In this document: positions 42,600 through 52,758 of the stretch, piece by piece
How the letters are laid out: each line of letters opens with the position of its first letter
Numbering within the stretch: the first letter of the stretch is position 1
Made by a program: the position numbers and the translations under genes
The notes under the pieces: generated by a model
The model's input: the letters and a program-made list of their open reading frames with translations, nothing else
What the model was told of the DNA's origin: nothing
The model's database searches: none
Source of the DNA: Deltaproteobacteria bacterium
Lineage (GTDB): Bacteria; Desulfobacterota; Desulfomonilia; UBA1062
NCBI GenBank assembly: GCA_018433085.1
Contig: JAHDRW010000032.1
Location: 1 to 64,000 of the forward strand
Length of the DNA stretch: 64,000 nt
Direction: 5' to 3'

Positions 42600-43873
42600 T
42601 CCACGCTCCCTTTTCTCATTGCGTTGCGATACTCCAGCGTCTTCCCGATGGACTCGTCGATAATGGTGAGCCCCTGGCGCAGGATCTCTTCCTCGATGAC
42701 CAGAGGCGGCAGGAACTTGAGCACATCGGCCTCGGCACCGGCAAGCTCAATCACGAGCCCGTTCCCGAATGCCTCTGTCGACACGTCCCGGCAGAACCCC
42801 TGGAAGGGGATATTCAGACCGTAAATGAGGCCCTTGCCGCGGATCTGAGCCTCCACGTCCGGGTACTTGGCAGCGATCTTTTCCAGCTCTTCATGAAGTA
42901 TCTCTTCCTTGTAGCGAATGGCCTCGCTCAAGTTGTCGTTTTCCCAGTAGCTCAACAGCTCCGAGGACGCCACGAATGCCAGGTTGTTTCCGCGGAAGGT
43001 CCCGGTGTGCTCGCCCGGCCTCCACTGATCGAGCTCGGGCTTCATCAGCACCAGCGAAAGCGCCAGTCCGCCTCCGATGGACTTGGACAGCGTGATGATG
43101 TCCGGGTTGATGCCCGATGACTCGAAGCTGAAAAAGGTTCCAGTTCTGCCGTTGCCCACCTGGATATCGTCCACGATGAGCAGGATGTCGAAGTCCCGGC
43201 ATATCTGTTCGATCTCCTTGAGCCACTCGTCGCGGGCAACCTTCACGCCGCCTTCGGCCTGGACCGTCTCCAGGATCATGGCCGCCGGCAGGTCCACCCC
43301 GCTGCTCTTGTCTTCGAGAAACTTCCTCAGGTACTTCGAGGTATCGAAGTCCGGACCGAAGTAGTTGTCATAGGGCATGAAGGTGACGTTCGCTCGGTTG
43401 ATGAAGGCCTCGTCGCGGTAGAAGGCATTGCCCGTCACCGCCATGGATCCCATGGTCAGCCCGTGGAAGGCGTTGGTGAAGCAGATGACGTTCGAGCGGC
43501 CCTTGACCATGCGCGCGAGTTTCAGCGAGGTCTCCACGGCGTTCGTGCCGGTGGGTCCGGAAAACTGGATCTTGTACTCCATGCGGCGGGGTGCGAGTAT
43601 GGTGTGGTAGAAGGTCTCCAGAAACTTCTTCTTGGCCGTCGTGGCCTTGTCGAGGCCGTGAATGATGCCGTCGTTGCTGAGATGCTCGATGAGCGCCTCT
43701 ATCACCCGGGGATTGTTATGTCCGTAATTGAGTGTTCCGGCGCCGGCGAAGAAGTCGATATACTCCTTCCCCTGCTCGTCGTACAGATACGAACCTTTCG
43801 CCTTGTTGAAAATGGTGGGGAAATGACGCACATAACTTCTTACCTGCGATTCCAACTGTTCGAATATTCTCAT
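42590..43873 (-). CDS. ectB: Diaminobutyrate-2-oxoglutarate transaminase
   Basis: Makes L-2,4-diaminobutyrate from aspartate-semialdehyde and glutamate. A class III PLP aminotransferase of 427 residues; the PLP lysine is Lys264 in [10 protein letters not shown], and [11 protein letters not shown] and [12 protein letters not shown] are the usual cofactor contacts. Typical EctB length. It follows ectA at about 95 bases and overlaps ectC by ten bases. Confidence 0.97.
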   Translation of the reverse strand: MRIFEQLESQVRSYVRHFPTIFNKAKGSYLYDEQGKEYIDFFAGAGTLNYGHNNPRVIEALIEHLSNDGIIHGLDKATTAKKKFLETFYHTILAPRRMEYKIQFSGPTGTNAVETSLKLARMVKGRSNVICFTNAFHGLTMGSMAVTGNAFYRDEAFINRANVTFMPYDNYFGPDFDTSKYLRKFLEDKSSGVDLPAAMILETVQAEGGVKVARDEWLKEIEQICRDFDILLIVDDIQVGNGRTGTFFSFESSGINPDIITLSKSIGGGLALSLVLMKPELDQWRPGEHTGTFRGNNLAFVASSELLSYWENDNLSEAIRYKEEILHEELEKIAAKYPDVEAQIRGKGLIYGLNIPFQGFCRDVSTEAFGNGLVIELAGAEADVLKFLPPLVIEEEILRQGLTIIDESIGKTLEYRNAMRKGSVECL

Positions 43874-43967
43874 TAATTTGTTCCTCCTTTGTATTTGCAG
43901 CGCCCCGATACAGTTATCGAGACACGGGGTAACGATAGCGGGCAGGGGATATGGGGATAAGGGAATG

Positions 43968-44489
43968 TCAGTACATGGAGAACGGCCCTATTCTGAACAG
44001 GACCTCTTCTTCATGGGACTGACCCTCGAAGAGTTCCCGGGAGAAATAGACCGACGTGTGACACGAGGTGTTCAGCTTCCGGGCAAGCGAATGAAACAGA
44101 CGGGAAGACCCGGTGTTGGAAGGGCTTACCGTGGTTTCCAGCCAGCGGACGGACTGAAGGCCGGGCCGCTTCAGAATCCCGGTGAGCATGGAAAGGCCCA
44201 CGCCCTGTTTCCGCACCCGTTCGCTCACCGCCACCTGCCAGACAAAGAGCGTATCATCCTTTTTCGGATGAACATAGGCCGATACATACCCGACAATCCC
44301 GCCCTCGAGCTCGGCAACGATGCAGGTGTCGCCATGATGGGCGGTGAGAAGCAGATAGCTGTAGAGGGAGTTGAGATCCAGCGGTTTCGAGCTCTGCACA
44401 AGGGAGTGAATGCTGCTGCAATCCTCGAGCGTGGGCGCGCGGTATACGATAGATGGCATACCGCCGGCTCCGTCTGATGATACATTCAT
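43968..44489 (-). CDS. ectA: Diaminobutyrate acetyltransferase
   Basis: Acetylates diaminobutyrate at the gamma amino group; a GNAT protein. IVYRAPTLEDCSSIHSLVQ, LDLNSLYSYLLL and VWQVAVSERVRKQGVGLSML (acetyl-CoA loop RKQGVG) are family marks. The start ATG 44489 lies just after AGGAGGAGA; the frame could run upstream to 44531 but that would overlap the ribosome binding site. This is the first gene of the ectoine operon and has a strong promoter 107-140 bases upstream. Confidence 0.94.
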   Translation of the reverse strand: MNVSSDGAGGMPSIVYRAPTLEDCSSIHSLVQSSKPLDLNSLYSYLLLTAHHGDTCIVAELEGGIVGYVSAYVHPKKDDTLFVWQVAVSERVRKQGVGLSMLTGILKRPGLQSVRWLETTVSPSNTGSSRLFHSLARKLNTSCHTSVYFSRELFEGQSHEEEVLFRIGPFSMY

Positions 44490-44951
44490 CATTCTCCTCC
44501 TTTTCTCTTCTGGACAATCATTATTACCCAAATGGTACTGCTGAGCGGGTATTATTTACTTCTCTGGTGGGGTTTATACCGCATATTCTCTTTTGATTTT
44601 GCATAATATATCGTGTTGTTTGCATTGTCAACCCTCAATGCCTTCTATTACATTGCTTCTCTGGATGATCTACTCTGCTTGTATAGTTATTACGGCGGGT
44701 TATACCGGTATTTCACAAGGGTGTTACAGACCTTTTCATCCCTTTCCCGGAGATATCCACCTGCGTTCAGGAACTTTCCCTTCCACCATACCTTTTGCAG
44801 TCAATGCTTGGGAGGTATCACTCGGCAGTTAATCCGCCGGGCTCGGCACTGCCCTGGCCGCCTCCGGGGAGGGCGAATCGTGCCGAGCCTCCGTGCCCGC
44901 CGCGACGAAGCCCCTGCCTCCGCTCCCGGTGGCGGTCATGGCCCCCAGGGA
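44490..44951. other. Intergenic region upstream of ectA
   Basis: About 460 bases between the ftsH stop and ectA, with a marked drop in GC in 44520-44720. It holds the promoter at 44603-44631. No gene is seen in the rest. Confidence 0.6.
44603..44631 (-). promoter_or_regulatory. Near-consensus sigma-70 promoter for ectABC
   Basis: On the minus strand TTGACA (44631-44626) and TATTAT (44608-44603) are exactly 17 bases apart in an AT-rich setting. The start would be near 44596, about 107 bases before the ectA ATG. Osmotic control of such a promoter is expected from the pathway but not visible here. Confidence 0.7.
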
Positions 44952-46754
44952 TCAGGCGGCTGCCGAGTTGAACAGTTCCTCGATCTCCTCCCGGTCGATC
45001 TTTTCCTTTTCCAGCAGGACAAGGGCGCCCTGCTTCAGCACGTCCCGCCTCTGCTGCAAAATCGACAAGGCTGTCTCGTACTGGGAATGGATGATGCTCC
45101 GGATCTCGGCATCGATGGCCCGGGCGGTCTCCTCGCTGTACTCGTGGGCGTCACCCGGCGAGCCGGCATCAAGAAACCGGCCGCCCTTCTCGGAGGACAG
45201 GTAGATCTGGCCGAGCTTTTCGCTCATGCCGTACTCCTTGACCATGCTCCGGGCGATGTCGGTGGCCCGTGAGAGATCGTTGTGCGCCCCGGTGGAAACG
45301 TCGCCGAACACGATCGACTCGGCGGCCCTGCCGCCGAGTAGGGAGGCGACCCGGTTGAGCAGCTCTGTCCTGCTCAGCAGGAACCGGTCCTGGGTGGGCA
45401 CCTGCATGGTGTAGCCCAGAGCGGCGACCCCTCGGGGGATGATGGAGATCTTGTGCACGGGATCGGTCCCCGGCAGGGCCAGGGCCACGATGGCGTGTCC
45501 CATCTCGTGGTAGGCCACGATCTCGCGCTCCTTCTCGTTGATGACGCGGTTCTTCTTTTCCAGGCCGGCGACCACCCGTTCCACCGCCTCTTCGAACTCG
45601 TTCATGCCGACCGCCTTTTTCCCGCCCCTGACCGCCATCAGGGCCGCCTCATTCACCAGGTTGGCGAGGTCCGCCCCCGACATGCCAGGGGTCATCCCGG
45701 CGATCTTCTCGACGTTCACGCTCTCATCCATCTTGACGCTCTTCATGTGCACCTTCAGAATCTTGATCCTCCCGGTCTTGTCCGGACGGTCCACGACCAC
45801 GTGCCGGTCGAAACGGCCCGGGCGGAGCAGTGCAGGGTCGAGGATCTCGGGGCGGTTGGTGGCCGCCATGAGGATCACCCCCACCTTGGCGTCGAACCCA
45901 TCCATCTCGGAGAGGAGCTGGTTCAGGGTCTGCTCGCGCTCGTCGTGGCCCCCGTTGAAGCCGGCGCCTCGGGCCTTGCCCAGGGAGTCGAGCTCGTCGA
46001 TGAAGATGATGCACGGGGCCTTCTGCTTGGCCTGGACAAAAAGGTCCCGCACGCGGGCCGCTCCCAGGCCCACGAACATCTCAACGAAGTCCGAGCCGCT
46101 CAGGCTGAAAAACGGCACCCCGCTCTCGCCCGCCACGGCCTTGGCCAGCATGGTCTTGCCCGTGCCCGGGGGGCCCACCAGCAGAACGCCCTTGGGGATC
46201 TTGCCGCCGAGCTCGGAGAACTTGGCCGGGTTTTTCAGGAAGTCGATGACCTCCACCAGCTCCTGCTTTGCCTCGTCCACCCCCGCCACGTCGTCGAAGC
46301 GGATGTTCAGCTCGTCTTCCATGTAGATCTTGGCCTTGTTCTTCCCGACCGACATGAAGCCCGGCTGGTTACCCGACATCCGGCGTATCACGAAGTACCA
46401 GACCGCCACCAGGAGCACGATGGGAAGCACCCACGACAGGACGCTCTGGGCATAGTTCGCCTCGATCTCGCCCTTGAATGTCACCTTATAGTTCTGCAGC
46501 ATCTCGGACAGCTCGGGGTCCACCCGGACGCTCTTGAATTTCTGCTCTTTTCCCTCCTGGGTTATCATCTTCCCCTGAATCTCGTTCTCCGAGACAGCGA
46601 TCTCCGTCACCTTGCCCTCTTGCAGAAGGCCGAGAAACGAGCTGTAGGGGATGCTCTCCACGACGAACATGGAGGATATATAGCTCTGAACGATCAGCAC
46701 CACCCAGATCCCGATGAGTACATACCAGAGGGAAAACTTATGACGCTTTTCCAC
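44952..46754 (-). CDS. ftsH: ATP-dependent zinc metalloprotease FtsH
   Basis: A membrane AAA+ protease of 600 residues. It has two membrane helices (about 9-28 and 103-124) around a periplasmic segment, Walker A GPPGTGKT at 194-201, Walker B IIFIDE near 250, the arginine finger region RPGRFDR and the zinc motif HEMGH at 416-420. It degrades membrane and regulatory proteins. Length and all key residues are normal. It stands alone on its strand, followed by the region upstream of ectA. Confidence 0.97.
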   Translation of the reverse strand: MEKRHKFSLWYVLIGIWVVLIVQSYISSMFVVESIPYSSFLGLLQEGKVTEIAVSENEIQGKMITQEGKEQKFKSVRVDPELSEMLQNYKVTFKGEIEANYAQSVLSWVLPIVLLVAVWYFVIRRMSGNQPGFMSVGKNKAKIYMEDELNIRFDDVAGVDEAKQELVEVIDFLKNPAKFSELGGKIPKGVLLVGPPGTGKTMLAKAVAGESGVPFFSLSGSDFVEMFVGLGAARVRDLFVQAKQKAPCIIFIDELDSLGKARGAGFNGGHDEREQTLNQLLSEMDGFDAKVGVILMAATNRPEILDPALLRPGRFDRHVVVDRPDKTGRIKILKVHMKSVKMDESVNVEKIAGMTPGMSGADLANLVNEAALMAVRGGKKAVGMNEFEEAVERVVAGLEKKNRVINEKEREIVAYHEMGHAIVALALPGTDPVHKISIIPRGVAALGYTMQVPTQDRFLLSRTELLNRVASLLGGRAAESIVFGDVSTGAHNDLSRATDIARSMVKEYGMSEKLGQIYLSSEKGGRFLDAGSPGDAHEYSEETARAIDAEIRSIIHSQYETALSILQQRRDVLKQGALVLLEKEKIDREEIEELFNSAAA

Positions 46755-47011
46755 GAATGTTCCTCCTAGTGATTGTTGCCACGTTTTATGGTGGGAAAAT
46801 TTGATTACTCAGCTGTATCAGGGTGACGATCGATATTCAAGTCTAAAATTCTTCCAGCGAGACCTCTCTTCACAGGATGTTTCCCTGATCAAGAAACCGA
46901 CCGCCCGAAAGCCTCTCATCGTCCCAGGCTCACACCAAGTCGGTTCGGGAATGGGGAATCGCCACCCTTCCACGCCGCGTCAAAAGGATAATGAGAAAAA
47001 AGGAGTGTATC

Positions 47012-48079
47012 ATGACAGGGAAGATAACACGATGGCTTATGGCCCTCTCGTCGTTCGCCCTTGTCGCCGAGCCGGGCGGCGCATCGGAGGCTGCATACGA
47101 GAAGGCGACCTTCGCGGGAGGCTGCTTCTGGTGCATCGAGGCGGCGTTCGACAAGACGGACGGCGTGAAGGAAGCGGTCTCCGGCTACACGGGCGGGTAC
47201 AAGGAAAATCCCACTTACGAAGAGGTCTCCACGGGAAAGACCGGCCACCTTGAAGCGGTCCAGGTCATCTACGATCCGTCCAGAATCAGTTATCAGGAGC
47301 TCCTGGATATCTTCTGGCAGCAGATCGACCCTACCGACAGCACCGGTCAGTTCGTCGACAAGGGCTCCCAGTACCGTACCGCGATCTTCTATCACAACGA
47401 CGAGCAGAAGCGCATCGCCGGGGAATCGAAACGCTCGCTGGAGAGCTCGGGCCGGTTCGACCGGCCCATCGTCACCGAGATACGGCCGGCCGCCACGTTC
47501 TACCGGGCCGAAGAATATCATCAGGACTACTATGAAAAGAATGCGTCCAGATACGAGTTCTACCGGAGCCGGTCAGGACGCGAGCAGTATAAAAGCCCCT
47601 GCGCCGCCGGGGTTTGCCCCGTTCCGGGCAGGGAAAAGCAGTCGGAAGAAGGCGGAGGCGAAGAAGGCGAGCTCAAGGCCAGGCTGACCCCGCTGCAGTA
47701 CCACGTCACCCGGGAGCAGGGGACCGAGAAACCGTTTCAGAACGAGTACTGGGACAACAAACGCGAGGGAATCTATGTGGACGTGATATCCGGCGAGGTC
47801 CTCTTCAGCTCCAGTGACAAGTTCGAGTCGGGAACCGGCTGGCCCAGCTTCACCAGGCCCCTGAAGCCTGAGAACATCGTCGAAGAAAAAGACATGGGCC
47901 ATGGCATGGTGAGGACCGAGGTAAGAAGCAGAAAAGGAGACTCGCATCTCGGACACGTGTTCGACGACGGTCCTCCCCCCACAGGGCTGCGCTACTGCAT
48001 GAATTCGGCGGCCCTGCGCTTCATCCCCCGGGAAGACCTGAAAAAAGAGGGATACGGCGAGTACGAAAAATATTTCTGA
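47012..48079 (+). CDS. msrAB: Secreted MsrA-MsrB methionine sulfoxide reductase fusion
   Basis: A 355-residue protein with a short signal-peptide-like start, MsrA (catalytic Cys in [29 protein letters not shown]) and MsrB ([11 protein letters not shown]; the catalytic Cys in [13 protein letters not shown]). It reduces methionine-S- and -R-sulfoxide in proteins, probably in the periplasm. The zinc Cys pairs of MsrB are absent, as in many fusions. A linker with CAAGVC sits between the halves. AAGGAG precedes the ATG 47012 by seven bases. It has no redox partner next to it. Confidence 0.93.
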   Translation: MTGKITRWLMALSSFALVAEPGGASEAAYEKATFAGGCFWCIEAAFDKTDGVKEAVSGYTGGYKENPTYEEVSTGKTGHLEAVQVIYDPSRISYQELLDIFWQQIDPTDSTGQFVDKGSQYRTAIFYHNDEQKRIAGESKRSLESSGRFDRPIVTEIRPAATFYRAEEYHQDYYEKNASRYEFYRSRSGREQYKSPCAAGVCPVPGREKQSEEGGGEEGELKARLTPLQYHVTREQGTEKPFQNEYWDNKREGIYVDVISGEVLFSSSDKFESGTGWPSFTRPLKPENIVEEKDMGHGMVRTEVRSRKGDSHLGHVFDDGPPPTGLRYCMNSAALRFIPREDLKKEGYGEYEKYF

Positions 48080-48301
48080 GCCCGGATCCCCGCCATCCCC
48101 GCTCTGCTCAGGGCACGGCGGCGGGTTCCTTCCCGGTGAGACCAGAGCCCAGTACACGCCCTGTGGTTCGTGAAGGACCGGTGGCGGGTGCGTTCCATGC
48201 CCGGAGAATGCAGGTTTGGTACCTACGCGCCGGTGATTCGTTCGTTTCCAAGAACATGCGTTGCACACCCGGCGCCCTTTCCGGCAAAATTCCTCATGCG
48301 T

Positions 48302-49993
48302 TTAGACCCACTTGGCCTCCCACGCCTCCCGTTTCTTCCGGTCAAGCTCTTTGACCTCCCGCCGCAGGATCTTCCCCACCGGGGTCTTGGGCAGCCCGTC
48401 GATGAACTCGATCTGCCCGGGCACCTTGTAGGGCGCGAGCCGCTGTTTGCAGAATTCGACGATCTCTTCGGGTGAGAGGTCCTCACCGTCCTTGAGCACC
48501 ACATACGACTTCGGGGCCTCGCCCCGATACTTATCGGGCACCCCGATGGTGCAGGCCTCCAAAATCCGGGGATGCTCCATCAGCACCTCGTCGACCTCCT
48601 GGGGAAAGATATTGAAGCCGCTGGCCACGATCATATCCTTTTTCCGGTCCACGATGGTAAGGTATCCGTCCTCGTCGAGGAACCCGATATCCCCGGTGTG
48701 GAGCCAGCCGTCCCGGAGCACGGCGGCGGTCTCTTCGGGCCTCTTGTAATATCCCTTCATGACCTGAGGACCCTTGAACAGGATCTCGCCCACCTCGCCC
48801 TGCTTCATCTCCTTTGCCGGGTCGTCCACGTCAACGATCTTCAGATCCGTGCTCGGCAGGGGAATGCCCACGGTTCCGGGCTTGATGGTCCCCTTCCAGG
48901 GCGAGGCCGTGCCCATGGGCGTGATCTCGGTGAGCCCATAGACGTTTATGACGTCTCCGTTCGTCAGGTTCTTGAGCTCCTTCATGGTCTCCACCGAAAG
49001 GGGGGCCGCACCGGCGATAAGCCCCTTGATAAACTGCAGATTCATGGAGGTGAACCGCCTGTCGTTGAGCAGGGCCACGAATATGGTGGGCACGCCCGGC
49101 AGGTAGCCGGGCTTGAACTTCTTGAGGAGCTCGATGATGATCCCGGGCTCGGGCCGGGGAACCAGGACAATGGTGCTGGCCGTGGAGATACAGAGATTCT
49201 GGATGCCGGTAAACCCCGCCGAGTGGAAAAAGGGGAATACACCCATCATGCTCTCGCGGCCTTCCTTGAGATCCGGGAACCACGCTCTGAGTTGCTGCAC
49301 GTTGCACGACATGTTGGCATGGGTGAGCATCACCCCCTTTCCCACACCCGTGGTGCCGCCGGTATAGAGGAGCGCGCCCACTTCGTCCCATCCGGCCTGG
49401 TCGGGCTCCGGATCGCCGGAATACTGGGTCACAAGGTCCGTGAAGTTGAACACCCCGGGCTGCCGGACGAGCTCACGATACATCCCCTTCTTCACGTACG
49501 GGAAGAGCTGCTTCTTGGGAAAGGGCAGATAGTCGTTGATGTGGCAGGTGATGATGGTCCCTATTCTCGTCTTACCCTGAATATTCCGGGCACGGGGGAG
49601 CATGATGTCCAGGGTGACGAGGACCTTGGCGTCCGAGTCGCTGAGCTGGTAGGCAAGCTCCCGCTCGGTGTAGAGGGGGTTGTTCTGCGCCGCGACGGCC
49701 CCGATCCGGAACACCGCATAGTTCGCGATGACCACCTGCGGGATATTGGGAAGCAACATGGCGACCGTGTCGCCTTTTTTCACCCCCAGTGCCTCAAGCG
49801 CCCTGGCAAACCTGTTCACCAGACCGTCGAGCTCGCGGTAGCCGATCTTTTTCCCCATATAGATCAGGGCCGTGGCATCCGGAAAGCTTTGTGCGCTCCG
49901 GGAGAGCATCCCTGACATCGTGGTCTGATCGAAGGCCAGCTCGGGTGGTACATCGGGGTTGTAGTTCTTGTGCCAGACTCTCTGAAAGCTCAT
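48302..49993 (-). CDS. AMP-forming acyl-CoA ligase (long-chain fatty acid type)
   Basis: Activates a carboxylic acid with ATP and CoA. The 563-residue protein has the ATP-binding loop YTGGTTGVGKGVMLTH, the A5 motif YGLTEITPMGTA, DIGFLDEDGYLTIVDRKKDMIVASGFNI and the C-terminal catalytic Lys in PKTPVGKILRREVK. It resembles FadD. The start 49993 follows GAGGAGGGAG. Fatty acids are the likely substrate, but related enzymes take aromatic acids. Not in an operon with beta-oxidation genes here. Confidence 0.92.
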   Translation of the reverse strand: MSFQRVWHKNYNPDVPPELAFDQTTMSGMLSRSAQSFPDATALIYMGKKIGYRELDGLVNRFARALEALGVKKGDTVAMLLPNIPQVVIANYAVFRIGAVAAQNNPLYTERELAYQLSDSDAKVLVTLDIMLPRARNIQGKTRIGTIITCHINDYLPFPKKQLFPYVKKGMYRELVRQPGVFNFTDLVTQYSGDPEPDQAGWDEVGALLYTGGTTGVGKGVMLTHANMSCNVQQLRAWFPDLKEGRESMMGVFPFFHSAGFTGIQNLCISTASTIVLVPRPEPGIIIELLKKFKPGYLPGVPTIFVALLNDRRFTSMNLQFIKGLIAGAAPLSVETMKELKNLTNGDVINVYGLTEITPMGTASPWKGTIKPGTVGIPLPSTDLKIVDVDDPAKEMKQGEVGEILFKGPQVMKGYYKRPEETAAVLRDGWLHTGDIGFLDEDGYLTIVDRKKDMIVASGFNIFPQEVDEVLMEHPRILEACTIGVPDKYRGEAPKSYVVLKDGEDLSPEEIVEFCKQRLAPYKVPGQIEFIDGLPKTPVGKILRREVKELDRKKREAWEAKWV

Positions 49994-50479
49994 ACTCCCT
50001 CCTCCTCTGTAAGAAAACCTCTCCGCTATAAAAAACATTCTATTGTATTATCATATTATATTAATCACCGCTGGGCCCAAGTCAATCAACCGCTTCATTT
50101 TCCTCTTTGTTTTGTGTTCTTTACTCGAAGGATATCGGCCCGATGAGGCGGGCTCGGCATAAAGCGCCGGAACCAGGCGCTAGGTGAAGGACGGGGACGC
50201 CAGTTTCCGTTCTCCCGTGCAGGATCTCCGCCGGAACGATCAGCCGCCCTCCGGCTGCGGTATGGTAAACCTCGGATGCGGGAAGCCGAAGACAGCAGGG
50301 CTGCGCCGCCCCCTAGTACTACAGTGGTAATCAGTCATGGGGTCAGGGTCACAGTTATGGGGTCAGGTCTCAACATATGACATCCCCGATGTCATATGTT
50401 GAGACCTGACCCCGATATCTTGTTGATCCCGATATCTTGACCTCGATATCTATGATATCTAAACTCCGCCACTGTAGTA
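49994..50479. other. Intergenic region with a mobile-like element
   Basis: The region between the acyl-CoA ligase and the first amidohydrolase. It contains the MITE-like element at 50313-50483 and otherwise shows no gene. Confidence 0.6.
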
Positions 50480-50483
50480 CTAG
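50313..50483. mobile_element. MITE-like element with terminal inverted repeats and an internal 25-bp palindrome
   Basis: The ends CTAGTACTACAGTGG (50313-50327) and CCACTGTAGTACTAG (50469-50483) are perfect 15-base inverted repeats. Inside, the arms 50359-50383 and 50389-50413 are perfect 25-base complements around CCCCG, starting GGGGTCAGGTCTCAACATAT. GGGGTCAGG-type hairpins are linked to REP-associated (Y1/RAYT) transposases in deltaproteobacteria. GATATCT occurs four times between 50414 and 50460. No transposase gene is included. The right end supplies the TAG stop of the amidohydrolase. Confidence 0.7.
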
Positions 50484-51385
50484 ATCGCGCCGGAAGAGGA
50501 CCCCTCCAGCTCGGGCCCTAGCCCCACGAGCTCGGCAAAGTTCTCTCCCAGGAGCCTCCTGCGCACGCCCTCGTCCGGGAAAAGACGCTCGACCCTGCGT
50601 TTGATGAACCCATAGTCGTACCTGCCCTCCTCGTCGTGGAAGCCGTACGGCCCGTCGGTGCCGAAGAGCAGCCGCTCGGACCCGAGGTAGGCCACCGACT
50701 CCCGGGTGGCCTTCTCGCTCACATACGAGGTCTGGGAGAGGTCGAGATATACGTTCGGCCTCGTGAAAACCGCCCTCCAGGTGTCAGAATACTCGGGGAA
50801 CCCGGTATGTGCGAGAACGAGCTTGAGCTCGGGCACCCGTGCAATGAGTGCCCCGTAATCGCCCTCTTCCCCGTAACCGCAGTGGATGAGCAGGGGCTTG
50901 CCCAGTTCGGCGAGCACCCGCGCCACTGGCAGGAGCTCCATCGGGGTGAAGTGATGCCAGAATGGATGGGCCTTGACCCCGATGAACCCGGGTTCGTCCT
51001 GGTACTTCCGGAGCTCGTCCAGCTGGTCCAGGCGGCCTCGCGGATTGACGAACACCCAGCCGAGAAAGCGGTCGGGGTGTCTGCGCACGGCATCGAAGAT
51101 CGCCCCGTTATCCGGATCGGTGATGATAGAAAACGGCCTGCCGAGGATCTTGATCTCTCCCCGGGGCGTGAAGTTCGCCACCAGGAGCTGTCCCAGCTTC
51201 CTCAGCCGCCGGCTCTCCAGGATGGCCTGGAGAATTCTCACGAGCGGCCTGGGCGGTTCGGGGAAAGGCTCTATCAGGGAACCCATGAGCGCGGCCCTGC
51301 GCACTCCCGAACGGTCCATTTCCCGCAGCAGGTCTTCTGTTTCGAGTGCCCTCTGTTCCAGGTGATAGTGACAATCGATAACCAT
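50480..51385 (-). CDS. Amidohydrolase_2-family protein, copy 1
   Basis: A 301-residue TIM-barrel metal-dependent hydrolase or decarboxylase. The metal motif is DCHYH near the N terminus; later His in LLIHCGYG and LVLAHTGFPE and the Asp in LLFGTDGPYGFHD complete the site. AGGAGG precedes the ATG. Its TAG stop lies within the terminal repeat of the element at 50313-50483, so the natural C-terminal end may have been altered by insertion. A second family member lies upstream on the same strand. The substrate is unknown; relatives act on carboxylated aromatics, cyclic amides or lactones. Confidence 0.85.
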   Translation of the reverse strand: MVIDCHYHLEQRALETEDLLREMDRSGVRRAALMGSLIEPFPEPPRPLVRILQAILESRRLRKLGQLLVANFTPRGEIKILGRPFSIITDPDNGAIFDAVRRHPDRFLGWVFVNPRGRLDQLDELRKYQDEPGFIGVKAHPFWHHFTPMELLPVARVLAELGKPLLIHCGYGEEGDYGALIARVPELKLVLAHTGFPEYSDTWRAVFTRPNVYLDLSQTSYVSEKATRESVAYLGSERLLFGTDGPYGFHDEEGRYDYGFIKRRVERLFPDEGVRRRLLGENFAELVGLGPELEGSSSGAI

Positions 51386-51533
51386 CTCAACCTCCTCGAA
51401 TGCATAGGTATATATAATCGCGGACAGGGCGAAGGGAACCCTTTCCCTCCACGATCGCTCATCTGCCGGGAATGCACTTGGGATACCAGACCCGCCGCCG
51501 CCCGGCAGTGCAGACCGCAGGGCAGAGGCGATC

Positions 51534-52511
51534 TCACCGCTGCCCTGTCGCGGTTACAGCCGGCGCCGGACCGGCGCCGGCAAGCGGGATATCGAGCAGG
51601 GAGGCAGCGTTGACGCAGCATATCCTCTGCTCCAGGCCCCTGTCTCCGCGGCAGGCGGCCCTCACCGCGCGCCTGGCGGCAACCATGCTCCCCCAGGGCC
51701 AGTCAGAGGCGAACAGCACCCTTTCCGGGCCGAAAACGCGGACGAGCTCCCGGATGACCCGGGGGCTCTGGAACGAGGTGTCCACCCAGACATTGGGAAA
51801 TTCAGCGAGCTCTTCGATGACCTCGCGCACCTCGTCGAGCCCGGCATGACCCGCGATGAAATTCACCTCGGGGAATTCCCCGACCAGCCGGACCGCGTGG
51901 CGAATCGCCCCGTAGCCCGGGACCTCCCGGTCGTTGTCGGCCCGGTGATAGTAGGTGCTCATCCCGCAGTGAAAGAGCACGGGCAGGCCGTGAGGAGCAA
52001 AGGCGTCAACGGCATCGAAGGTCCTCACCGAGTCGAGCGAAACCCCCTGGAGTATGGGATGGAGCTTCAGTCCCCGGGCGCCCCTGCTCACGTCCGAGGC
52101 AAGAAAGGCCGCGAGGTCCTGGTCTCTCGTGAAGTCGACACCGGTAAAGGCAATGACCGCAGGGTCCCTCTCGCTCACGCGCAGGAGGTCTTCACCGGTC
52201 ACACAGGGAGGGACCGGCATACAGACACTCCGGGACACTCCCGCCTTTTCCATGGCCCGGCGGAGATTTTCGTGGGTCCCCACGGCGTTGCGCGCGAACT
52301 GGGCCGTGACGGTCGCGGACGGAAACAGGCGGGTGAAGACCCTTTCCGGGAGGCCCCACCGGTAGGAGAAGGCCTCGGACACGGCCAGTGGATCGAAGGC
52401 CGGCCGCTTTCTCACCCCTTTGAGGTGAATGAGTGCGCCCCCTCCCCTGAAGAGAATGTCGCCCAGATGGCAGTGGACATCAATAGTGGAGTACACGCTG
52501 AGTCTCTCCAT
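51534..52511 (-). CDS. Amidohydrolase_2-family protein, copy 2
   Basis: A 325-residue TIM-barrel metal hydrolase with IDVHCH at the N terminus, HCGMSTYYH and FIAGHAGLDE in the middle and LFASDWPWGS at the end as metal ligands. It shares the fold but little sequence with the protein at 50480-51385. About 150 bases separate the two. The ribosome binding site is weak (GAAGTTGC). A GARGLKLHPILQG stretch is typical of decarboxylase-like members. Confidence 0.85.
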   Translation of the reverse strand: MERLSVYSTIDVHCHLGDILFRGGGALIHLKGVRKRPAFDPLAVSEAFSYRWGLPERVFTRLFPSATVTAQFARNAVGTHENLRRAMEKAGVSRSVCMPVPPCVTGEDLLRVSERDPAVIAFTGVDFTRDQDLAAFLASDVSRGARGLKLHPILQGVSLDSVRTFDAVDAFAPHGLPVLFHCGMSTYYHRADNDREVPGYGAIRHAVRLVGEFPEVNFIAGHAGLDEVREVIEELAEFPNVWVDTSFQSPRVIRELVRVFGPERVLFASDWPWGSMVAARRAVRAACRGDRGLEQRICCVNAASLLDIPLAGAGPAPAVTATGQR

Positions 52512-52758
52512 GCAACTTCAATAAGAGCGGTGCTGCGAAAAGCGAGACCTCTGAGGCCCCTGCAGGGGAAAGACTATCTCTTCTCTTTACACAGGTAAAG
52601 GCCTTTTGTTATGACTTCCCCTAAAAGTCCTTCTCTTTCATGGAACAGGAGACCATGTACGAAGTGATGCGAACCGGACTTCCCCTCTGGACCCCGTGTA
52701 TCCTCATGAACGGAGCTGCCTTCCGGCGCACCGCCGGTCTTTACCGCCGGGAGAAGAG

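Noticed and set aside
45453-46769. A 438-codon plus-strand frame opposite ftsH
   Set aside because: Antisense shadow of a certain gene; composition (rich in His, Arg, Leu, Gly) is typical of such shadows.
48572-49915. A 447-codon plus-strand frame opposite the acyl-CoA ligase
   Set aside because: Antisense shadow without family features.
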